Notes under the pieces: generated by a model | The model's database searches: none | The model's input: only the letters and a program-made list of their open reading frames with translations | Told to the model about the DNA's origin: nothing | Shown: positions 23,654-30,899 of the stretch, piece by piece | Layout: each line of letters opens with the position of its first letter | Numbering within the stretch: the first letter of the stretch is position 1 | Origin: SYFY01 sp041752315 | GTDB lineage: Bacteria > Pseudomonadota > Gammaproteobacteria > Pseudomonadales > Azotimanducaceae | Length of the DNA stretch: 64,000 nucleotides | Direction: 5' to 3' | NCBI GenBank assembly: GCA_041752315.1 | Contig: JBGSHJ010000011.1 | Coordinates: 1 to 64,000 of the forward strand | Program-made: the position numbers and the translations under genes

Positions 23654-23968
23654 TCAAGGACGAACCGCGATCTCGTTCTTGACGTCGGTGACGCCCGCGA
23701 CATCACGCGCGATCTGGCCCGCTCTGGTTTTTTCTTCGCTGTTCTTGGCAAAGCCTGAGAGCATGACCGTGCCTTTCAGTGTCTCCACCGAAATGCTGCT
23801 GGCAGCTACCAGCTTGCTTTCAACAAACTGACCTTTGACCTTGGCAGTGATGGCTGTATCGTCGATATAGGAGCCGACCGTCTGTTGATCGCGTTTGACC
23901 GCGCATCCAGCGCCGAAACTCAACATCAGTCCGGTCAGGATGATGATCAGCGTGTGATTCTTTTTCAT
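23654..23968 (-). CDS. BON-domain lipoprotein
   Basis: The 104-residue precursor has a signal peptide (HTLIIILTGLMLSFGAGC) with Cys22 as likely lipidation site. One BON domain fills the mature part (DDTAITAKVKGQFVES, ISVETLKGTVMLSGFAKN, GQIARDVAGVTDVKNEIAV). Single-BON lipoproteins of this size are typical envelope-stress proteins that associate with membrane lipid. It probably acts in the periplasm. Confidence 0.9.
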   Translation of the reverse strand: MKKNHTLIIILTGLMLSFGAGCAVKRDQQTVGSYIDDTAITAKVKGQFVESKLVAASSISVETLKGTVMLSGFAKNSEEKTRAGQIARDVAGVTDVKNEIAVRP

Positions 23969-24117
23969 GATTGCCTCGTGCGTTTGAGTATTTTCTGGTC
24001 AGCCACATCAAGCGTGGCGATCCATACGCACTATGCGCGAAGCGCGGTCAGCCATCTGTACGCTGAAGAACAGATGAATTGAGCCGCTGTTGGGAAGGAC
24101 GACCGGTCGGCGTGGAC

Positions 24118-24636
24118 CTATTCGGCATCGACAGGCGGTCTCGTACCCTCAGGGAACATGATCACCTTGACTCTTGCCGTATCGTTGCGAAGAGCGATGA
24201 CGCGTTCTTCCAGCAGGTTGTAGATCAGTTCGTGGGCATCCATCGTGTCCGGACCGCGAAGCAGCTTCGTATGTCCCTTCGCCGTCACACGGTCATCACG
24301 CATGTCGTAAAGCAGCCGGTCGCCGAGCAGGCGGGTGATCTGAGGTTGATCGAGTGCTTCCAGCTCAGCCTGCAGGCTCGACGTACCGTCGGCCTCCATG
24401 CGGATCAGTTCGTTCTTTTCGTTGAAGTAGGCACGCAGGCGATCGGCCTTGATGCGGTACTCGCCCTGTTCGGCGACAACGTTGCCAACATAGGTGATCT
24501 GCCGCTGATCAAGCAGGATCTCGTACGAGTCGGATTGGACTTCCCAGGGTTTTTTTTCAACGACACCCCAGGACCCAACCGAACAGAACAGGCACGCAAG
24601 GCCAGTCGCAATGACTTTCAGTCCATGGAAATTCAT
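24118..24636 (-). CDS. LptA/OstA-like periplasmic protein
   Basis: The 172-residue precursor has a signal peptide (VIATGLACLFCSVGSWG). The mature part has the OstA/LptA strand pattern: QITYVGNVVAEQGEYRIKAD followed by RLRAYFNEKNELIRMEADG, RLLGDRLLYDMRDDRVTAKG, and LIYNLLEERVIAL. LptA forms the periplasmic bridge that carries lipopolysaccharide to the outer membrane. True lptA normally sits with lptC, lptB and rpoN; this gene stands alone beside ilvD. It may be a second LptA-like protein. Length and signal peptide fit a functional protein. Confidence 0.8.
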   Translation of the reverse strand: MNFHGLKVIATGLACLFCSVGSWGVVEKKPWEVQSDSYEILLDQRQITYVGNVVAEQGEYRIKADRLRAYFNEKNELIRMEADGTSSLQAELEALDQPQITRLLGDRLLYDMRDDRVTAKGHTKLLRGPDTMDAHELIYNLLEERVIALRNDTARVKVIMFPEGTRPPVDAE

Positions 24637-24724
24637 GATCGAAGATGCTCCTTCGTTTCCCGCAGGATCAGGCGGCCGACTGTCACATATCGCATTTGTC
24701 TTTCCATTTCTCTTCCCATTCTAG

Positions 24725-24746
24725 ACCTGCACATGTCGATGCAGGT
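24725..24746 (-). terminator. Hairpin ending the argE-argA-ilvD operon
   Basis: ACCTGCA (24725-24731) pairs perfectly with TGCAGGT (24740-24746), loop of eight bases. It lies ten bases beyond the ilvD stop. On the minus strand it is followed by CTAGAATGGG, so there is no T-tract. Confidence 0.55.
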
Positions 24747-24756
24747 TCATGACGGG

Positions 24757-26439
24757 TTAATCTTCAAAGGCATCAGTGATGGCCCCTCGACTGGCGGAAC
24801 TCACGAGACGAGCATACTTCGACAGCAGGCCCTTGGTTGCGTACGGTGCGGGTCGTGTCCACAGGGCTTTGCGTGCAGCCAGGGTGGCCGCATCGACATG
24901 GAGGGTGATCTGGCCACTTTTGGCATCCACGGTGATACGGTCACCATCTTCGACCAGTGCAATCGGCCCACCGTCGAATGCCTCGGGTGTCACGTGACCG
25001 ACAACAAACCCGTGCGAGCCACCGGAAAAGCGTCCATCGGTCAGCAGGGCCACGTCCTTTGAAAGGCCCCGCCCGTTGATGGCACTGGTGGGGCTCAACA
25101 TTTCACGCATGCCGGGTCCGCCGCGGGGTCCTTCATACCGGATGATGACCACGTCACCGGGTTGAACCTTGCCTGCCATGATCGCTGCCATGCCGGCCTC
25201 TTCACCGTGGAAACACCGGGCGCTGCCTGTGAACGACAGACCTTCGTGGCCGGTAATCTTGGCCACTGCACCTGCTGGTGCCAGGTTGCCATACAGGACG
25301 ACAAGATGGCTGTCCGGCTTGATGGGGTTGCTGAACGGTCGAACGATGTCCTGTCCTGCCGGGTAGTCCGCGACTTCGGCCAGGTTTTCGCGGACGGTGC
25401 GACCGGTAACGGTCAGGCAGTCGCCATGCAACAAGCCAGCGTCGAGCAGTCGTTTCATCAGCGGCTGAATGCCACCGATGGCAACCAGTTCACTCATCGC
25501 ATATTTGCCGGCTGGACGCATGTCCGCAAGCACGGGAACGCGTTTCCCGACACGAGTGAAGTCGTCCAGACGCAGTGGAATCCCGGCTGCATCGGCGATG
25601 GCCAGCAGGTGCAGTACGGCATTGGTTGAACCTTCGAGTGCAACGACCACGGTGATCGCATTCTCGAACGCCTCCATCGACAGGATGTCACTCGGTCGAA
25701 TGTTCTTCGCGATCAGGTTGGCGACGGCCGCACCGGCGTTGTAACTGTCACGACGCTTGGCTTCGGAAATTGCTTCCTGGGCCGAACTGTTGGGCAACGA
25801 AAGGCCCAACGCCTCGATCGCCGAGGCCATGGTATTGGCGGTATACATGCCGCCGCATGAGCCTGGACCCGGGATCGCCGTCTCTTCGACCTCCTTCAGT
25901 TGTCTTGCATCGATGCGGCCCGCTGAAAAGGCGCCAACCGCTTCAAAAACGCTGATGACGTCGCGTCGTTCCTTGCCAGGCTGAATGGTGCCGCCGTAAA
26001 CAAACACCGAAGGCCGATTCAATCGGGCCATCGCCATGGCGCACGCAGGCATGTTCTTGTCACAGCCACCGATGGCCACAAAACCATCAAAACCCTGCGC
26101 ACCCACGACGGTCTCGATGGAATCGGCGATGACTTCCCGTGACACGAGGGAGTAACGCATGCCGGGTGTGCCCATCGAAATGCCATCCGCCACGGTGATC
26201 GTGTTGAACAGCACTGCCTTCGCACCAGCTTCATCGGCGCCCATGATCGCCGCTTCGGCCAGTGTGTTGATGTGCATGTTGCAGGGCGTAACCATGCTCC
26301 AGGTGGACGCGATGCCGATCTGCGGCTTGGCAAAGTCGGCTTCCGTGAAGCCAACCGGATACAGCATCGCACGGCTTGGTGCCTGTTCGACGCCGTCGAC
26401 GATGCGGGATGAGTACGGACGATTGATGGGCGTGGTCAT
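24757..26439 (-). CDS. ilvD: Dihydroxy-acid dehydratase
   Basis: The 560-residue enzyme dehydrates dihydroxy-acids in valine, isoleucine and leucine synthesis. Fe-S ligand motifs are visible: MVTPCNMHINTLAEA, IGGCDKNMPACAMAMARL and GPGSCGGMYTANTM. The C-terminal half has GRFSGGSHGFVVGHVTPEAF. The length of about 560 residues matches the shorter sub-family rather than the roughly 616-residue E. coli type. The ATG at 26439 overlaps the argA stop in ATGA, so translation is coupled; the frame is open further upstream, but that part is argA sequence. A hairpin follows the stop. Confidence 0.97.
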   Translation of the reverse strand: MTTPINRPYSSRIVDGVEQAPSRAMLYPVGFTEADFAKPQIGIASTWSMVTPCNMHINTLAEAAIMGADEAGAKAVLFNTITVADGISMGTPGMRYSLVSREVIADSIETVVGAQGFDGFVAIGGCDKNMPACAMAMARLNRPSVFVYGGTIQPGKERRDVISVFEAVGAFSAGRIDARQLKEVEETAIPGPGSCGGMYTANTMASAIEALGLSLPNSSAQEAISEAKRRDSYNAGAAVANLIAKNIRPSDILSMEAFENAITVVVALEGSTNAVLHLLAIADAAGIPLRLDDFTRVGKRVPVLADMRPAGKYAMSELVAIGGIQPLMKRLLDAGLLHGDCLTVTGRTVRENLAEVADYPAGQDIVRPFSNPIKPDSHLVVLYGNLAPAGAVAKITGHEGLSFTGSARCFHGEEAGMAAIMAGKVQPGDVVIIRYEGPRGGPGMREMLSPTSAINGRGLSKDVALLTDGRFSGGSHGFVVGHVTPEAFDGGPIALVEDGDRITVDAKSGQITLHVDAATLAARKALWTRPAPYATKGLLSKYARLVSSASRGAITDAFED

Positions 26440-27743
26440 GCGTTTTCCAATGTCTTGATCAGCACTTTCGATTTGCGCTGCAGGTTGTAGAACTTCTGTT
26501 TTTCGACAGGCAGGGCGTCTACCCCGGCGGACAGGTAGCCCAGGCGTTCGAACCAGTGTGTTGCCTGGGTGGTCAGCACAAACACTCGCTGGAGACCCAG
26601 TGCCTGTGCAGCATTCTCCGCAGCTTCGACGAGGTGTGTGCCAACACGCAACCCCGCCTGATTCTGGAATGACTCCTTCACGGCGACACAAGCCAGTTCA
26701 GCGGCAGTGCCATGGGGGTAAAGGGCGCAGGTACCCACCACGATGCCATCCACTTCAGCCACAAAAAAGTGATCGATCTCTGCCTCGAGGCGATCCCGTG
26801 GACGTCGGACCAGTGCGCCAGTTTCTTCCATGGGGCGGATCACTTCCACGATCGCGGCGACATCCGAAGACCGCGCGCGACGCACCATGCCACGCAGTTC
26901 TTCGCTGACCTGCGTACCGACGCCGGGAGCGGTGAACAACTCTGCGAGGAGAGCGCCGTCGTCCAGATAGCTGATCAGATGACCGCGGCCTACACCACTG
27001 CGAACGGCCCGACCGAGCGCCCGCAGGTGTGCGGCTGTATTTGCATTGAGCGCCGGGTCGTCCACCAGCGCGTCCACTGCCCCCGGGTCCACGCCACTGC
27101 GCCGCTTGCCGGCCGGATCAACCAGGTGTGACAAGACGTCAAACGTGATGAGCTTGTCGGCATGCAGGGCGATGGCGACCTCCGCAGCCAGCTCGGCCGC
27201 AGCCAGATTGAAAACCTGACCGGACGGCGAATACCCCAAGGGTGAAAGCAACGCCACGGCGCCGTGTTCGAGCACTGCAGCCAGCTGGCCGGTGCGCACC
27301 TTGCGAACCTTGCCCGTGAACAGATGGTCCACGCCGTCGATGACGCCCAGAGGTCGTGCCGTCACGAAGTTGCCGGAGACGACGGTGATATCGGTGTTGT
27401 GCATGGGGGTTGCCGGCAGGCCCATGGAAAACAGCGCCTCCAGCTGACAGCGGATCTGCCCGTTCACCGCCGTGATGTGCGCCATGCTGGCATCGTCGGT
27501 CACCCGCCTGCCGGACACAAAGGTTGACCCGGCCAGCTCTGCATCCAGTTGTTCGCGGCAGCCGTGCACAACCACGAGGCGCACGCCCAGGGTCTGCAGC
27601 AGCGCAAGGTCATGCACGATGTTGGTGAGGTTTGCCTGGGCAATGGCGTCCGCGCCAAGCAGCACGACAAAGGTCTTGCGACGATGTTGGCTGATATACG
27701 GGGTGGAATCCCTGAACCAGCGGGCGTAGACGTGTGTATCCAC
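26436..27743 (-). CDS. argA: N-acetylglutamate synthase (amino-acid N-acetyltransferase)
   Basis: The 435-residue protein has an N-terminal amino-acid-kinase-like domain (HRRKTFVVLLGADAI, LGVRLVVVHGCREQLDAEL, LLSPLGYSPSGQVFNL), which binds arginine as feedback inhibitor in this family. A C-terminal GNAT acetyltransferase domain follows (VVGTCALYPHGTAAELACVA, GLRVGTHLVEAAENAA). It makes N-acetylglutamate, the first step of arginine synthesis. The start is GTG at 27743, matching the E. coli ArgA N-terminus by eye. argE lies 39 bases upstream, and ilvD overlaps its stop. Confidence 0.97.
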   Translation of the reverse strand: MDTHVYARWFRDSTPYISQHRRKTFVVLLGADAIAQANLTNIVHDLALLQTLGVRLVVVHGCREQLDAELAGSTFVSGRRVTDDASMAHITAVNGQIRCQLEALFSMGLPATPMHNTDITVVSGNFVTARPLGVIDGVDHLFTGKVRKVRTGQLAAVLEHGAVALLSPLGYSPSGQVFNLAAAELAAEVAIALHADKLITFDVLSHLVDPAGKRRSGVDPGAVDALVDDPALNANTAAHLRALGRAVRSGVGRGHLISYLDDGALLAELFTAPGVGTQVSEELRGMVRRARSSDVAAIVEVIRPMEETGALVRRPRDRLEAEIDHFFVAEVDGIVVGTCALYPHGTAAELACVAVKESFQNQAGLRVGTHLVEAAENAAQALGLQRVFVLTTQATHWFERLGYLSAGVDALPVEKQKFYNLQRKSKVLIKTLENA

Positions 27744-27782
27744 CTGCGATTTTTCCGATGCGTGTTCGAGCGGGGCGGCAGT

Positions 27783-28940
27783 TTAACCGTTCAGACAGTA
27801 GCGTTCGATGACGCCGCTCAGGATGTTGACACCTGGTTCCACGTGCGAACGGCTGAGAAACTCTTCAGGCTGATGGGCCTGGTCGATGCTGCCAGCACCA
27901 AAGATCACTGTTTCCATACCCAGACTCTGGAAGAATGGCCCCTCTGTGCCAAATGCCACGGTCTGCGGTGCCTTTCCGCTCAGCCGCGCCAATGTCCGCA
28001 CGAGGTCACCTTCCGGATCAGTCGCAAAAGCAGGGAGAGGGGGATAAAAGGGCGTGATGCAGCAGACGGTCCCAAATCTCCGGGACACGCGCTGAACCCG
28101 GCTGCTGAGTTCTTCGAAAATGTCGTCGATATGCATTCCAGGCAACAGTCGCAGATCGATCTGCAGTTCAGCGTGGCCGCAGATCCGGTTCGGGTTGTCG
28201 CCGGCGCGCAGACAGCCAAGGTTCAGGGTTGGCACGTCGATCTGGAATGCCGGATTGCGGTAGCGGACCGCGAGTTCCTGGCGGAACAGCAGGAGTTCGC
28301 CCATCACGCCATGCATGGCATCAAGCGCGTTGTTGCCCAGCCCCGGGTCTGAAGAATGTCCGGAGGCGCCCTGCAGGCCGATGGACAGCATCATGATGCC
28401 TTTGTGGGCGTACACCGGCATAAGCCCGGTCGGCTCACCGATGATCGCGCAGCGCGCCTTCGGTTCACCGCGAGCGGCCAGATAACGGGCACCCGCCATC
28501 GAACTCTCTTCATCAGAGGTGGCGACGATGGTCAGAGGTGCGTTGAGCTGGCTGGCCCTGAATCGGGAGGCAGCGATCATGGCCAACGGAAAAAACCCTT
28601 TCATGTCGCAACTGCCCAGGCCATACCAGGCAGCATCGGTCTCGCGCAGTACAAACGGATCGCCTGACCACAATGGGGCGTCGAACGGCACGGTATCGGT
28701 GTGACCGGCGAGCACGAGACCCCCCTCACCGGAGCCTAAACGGGCAACCAGGTTGCCTTTGCCTGGATTGTCGGGCAGTGGCATGACTTCCGCGGTGAAG
28801 CCCAGGTCTTCCAGCCAGGTCGCCAGTCGATGGATGACCCCCAGATTGCTCTGGTCGAGTTCGACCTGCGTCGAGCTGATTGACGGGCAGGCAACCAGCT
28901 CGGCGAGCATGGTTTCGAACTCTGGAATCGGATTTGACAA
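27783..28940 (-). CDS. argE: Acetylornithine deacetylase
   Basis: The enzyme releases acetate from N-acetylornithine in arginine synthesis. Metallopeptidase M20 motifs are visible: LVLAGHTDTVPFD (metal-binding His, then Asp), GLGSCDMKGFF, ATSDEESSMAGAR (Glu pair), GEPTGLMPVYAHKG, and a C-terminal GAGSIDQAHQPEEF. I chose TTG at 28940, giving 385 residues and an N-terminus (SNPIPEFETMLAELVACPSI) that aligns with E. coli ArgE; ATG at 28910 is possible. The open frame continues to 29450 but overlaps the opposite pilB-like gene. It is first in an argE-argA-ilvD operon. Confidence 0.95.
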   Translation of the reverse strand: MSNPIPEFETMLAELVACPSISSTQVELDQSNLGVIHRLATWLEDLGFTAEVMPLPDNPGKGNLVARLGSGEGGLVLAGHTDTVPFDAPLWSGDPFVLRETDAAWYGLGSCDMKGFFPLAMIAASRFRASQLNAPLTIVATSDEESSMAGARYLAARGEPKARCAIIGEPTGLMPVYAHKGIMMLSIGLQGASGHSSDPGLGNNALDAMHGVMGELLLFRQELAVRYRNPAFQIDVPTLNLGCLRAGDNPNRICGHAELQIDLRLLPGMHIDDIFEELSSRVQRVSRRFGTVCCITPFYPPLPAFATDPEGDLVRTLARLSGKAPQTVAFGTEGPFFQSLGMETVIFGAGSIDQAHQPEEFLSRSHVEPGVNILSGVIERYCLNG

Positions 28941-29057
28941 AAGTTCGTCCGGTTGATGAAAGAATTGTAGGCGTTTTCCTTTACTTGCGGTTGTGTGATC
29001 TGCCGCACCTGCGGGGGTGACCTGCCTTGCAAATAGTGGCCAGTGCCAGTTAACTGA

Positions 29058-30899
29058 ATGCCGTTTGCAGGCCCCGAAGGATCGCGTGTGGCTGAACCCC
29101 TGGACACAAAACCCGGCAAAGTCAGATTTGCACCGCTTCAGGATGAGCGGCGTATCGACCTGCCCGGATTGCTGGATGATCTGGTCGGCGAGGGATTCCT
29201 CAGCCGTCGACAGGCGGAAGATGTCCTCATTGCACCACGAACCAAGCGCGAACTGTCCCTGCATCCGATCGAGATTGTCGCTGCGCGGGAATATGAAAAC
29301 CGCAGTCGTCCCGGCTCCAAACTCGACATCGACACCCTGACCATCTGGATGGCCGCCAAGGCGGCGCAGCCCTATCTGCGGATCGACCCGCTGAAGATCA
29401 ATGTGACGGCGGTGACCGAGGTGATGTCGTATGCGTTTGCGCAACGGCACAACATCCTGGTCGTGGAAGTGGGTGAGGAGACCGTCGTCATCGCCAGCGG
29501 CCAGCCTTTCATGTACCAGTGGGAAGGCATGCTCACCCAGACCCTCAGAGGTCGGCGCATCAAGCGCGTGGTGGCCAACCCGGCCGATATCAGTCGGTAC
29601 ATGCTCGAGTTCTACACCATGGCCCGGTCAGTCGCGAAGGCGTCGGAAACCGGGCTTGAAGTCTCCGCAGTGACCAACCTCGAGCAGCTGCTCGAGCTTG
29701 GTCAGATGAAGTCACCCGATGCCAACGACTCGCACGTCGTGAACATCGTCGACTGGTTGCTCAACTATGCGTTTGAACAGCGCGCCAGCGACATCCACAT
29801 CGAACCGCGGCGTGACAAGGGAAACATCCGGTTCCGGATCGATGGTGTATTGCACCCGGTCTATGAATTGCCACCAGCGGTCAACACGGCCGTAGTCAGT
29901 CGACTGAAGATTCTTGGCCGGATGGATGTCGCGGAGAAGCGGCGCCCGCAGGATGGTCGGATCAAGACCAAGCGCTCGAGTGGCGACGAAGTGGAGTTGC
30001 GCCTGTCCACCCTGCCAACCGCCTTTGGCGAAAAGATGGTGCTGCGGATCTTCGATCCGGACGTGCTGCTCCGAAACTTCCAGGAACTCGGTCTGGTGGG
30101 TGATGATCTTGCCCGCTGGCAGGGCATGACCCAGGCCAACAATGGCATCGTGCTCGTTACTGGCCCAACGGGTTCCGGCAAGACCACCACGCTGTATTCA
30201 ACACTCAAGCAACTGGCTACACCCGAGGTCAATGTCTGCACCATCGAAGATCCCATCGAGATGGTAGAGCCGCAGTTCAACCAGATGCAGGTTCAGCACA
30301 ACATCGATGTCGGCTTTGCCGACGGTGTGCGGGCGCTGCTTCGTCAGGACCCGGACATCATCATGGTCGGCGAGATCCGCGATCTGGAAACTGCAGACAT
30401 GGCGATCCAGGCTGCACTCACTGGACATCTGGTGATTTCAACGCTGCATACCAATGACGCCCCGACGGCCGTGACCCGCCTGCTCGATCTCGGATTGCCC
30501 AGCTACATGATCAAGGCGACAGTGCTCGGTGTCATGGCCCAACGCCTGGTACGAACGTTGTGTCCCCACTGCAAGGCAGAAGAGGCGGTTGATGAAGCAG
30601 CATGGCAACTGCTCACAAGACCATTCAAGGTCAAGACACCACAGCGTGTGTGTGTTCCTGTTGGCTGCCTCGAGTGCCGGGATACCGGCTTTTATGGACG
30701 GATCGGGCTGTACGAGGTGATGACCCTGTCCGAGTCACTGCAGGAGCAGATCAAGGAATCTGCCGATGTCGACAGCATGCGACGTCAGGCCATGAAAGAA
30801 GGCATGCGAACCTTGCGTCTGGCTGGCGCGCAGAAAGTGGGTTCCGGTCTGACCACCATCAATGAAGTACTGCGCGTCGTTCCCATCTCACATGGTTGA
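29058..30899 (+). CDS. PilB/GspE-family type II/IV secretion ATPase
   Basis: The 613-residue cytosolic ATPase has an N-terminal GspE_N-type region (residues about 30-180) and a RecA-like core. The core shows Walker A (GPTGSGKTTTLYS), the Asp box (VCTIEDPIEMVEP), the Walker B region (LLRQDPDIIMVGEIRD) and the His box (LTGHLVISTLHTND). A tetracysteine zinc element follows (CPHC and, later, CLEC). Such ATPases polymerise pilins or pseudopilins. No pilin, platform protein or secretin is in this window. The start may be ATG at 29058 or GTG at 29088. It overlaps the glnE start. Confidence 0.95.
   Translation: MPFAGPEGSRVAEPLDTKPGKVRFAPLQDERRIDLPGLLDDLVGEGFLSRRQAEDVLIAPRTKRELSLHPIEIVAAREYENRSRPGSKLDIDTLTIWMAAKAAQPYLRIDPLKINVTAVTEVMSYAFAQRHNILVVEVGEETVVIASGQPFMYQWEGMLTQTLRGRRIKRVVANPADISRYMLEFYTMARSVAKASETGLEVSAVTNLEQLLELGQMKSPDANDSHVVNIVDWLLNYAFEQRASDIHIEPRRDKGNIRFRIDGVLHPVYELPPAVNTAVVSRLKILGRMDVAEKRRPQDGRIKTKRSSGDEVELRLSTLPTAFGEKMVLRIFDPDVLLRNFQELGLVGDDLARWQGMTQANNGIVLVTGPTGSGKTTTLYSTLKQLATPEVNVCTIEDPIEMVEPQFNQMQVQHNIDVGFADGVRALLRQDPDIIMVGEIRDLETADMAIQAALTGHLVISTLHTNDAPTAVTRLLDLGLPSYMIKATVLGVMAQRLVRTLCPHCKAEEAVDEAAWQLLTRPFKVKTPQRVCVPVGCLECRDTGFYGRIGLYEVMTLSESLQEQIKESADVDSMRRQAMKEGMRTLRLAGAQKVGSGLTTINEVLRVVPISHG

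Noticed and set aside
28941..29450. N-terminal extension of ArgE to 29450
   Set aside because: It would overlap the opposite pilB-like gene; alignment with ArgE starts at about 28940.
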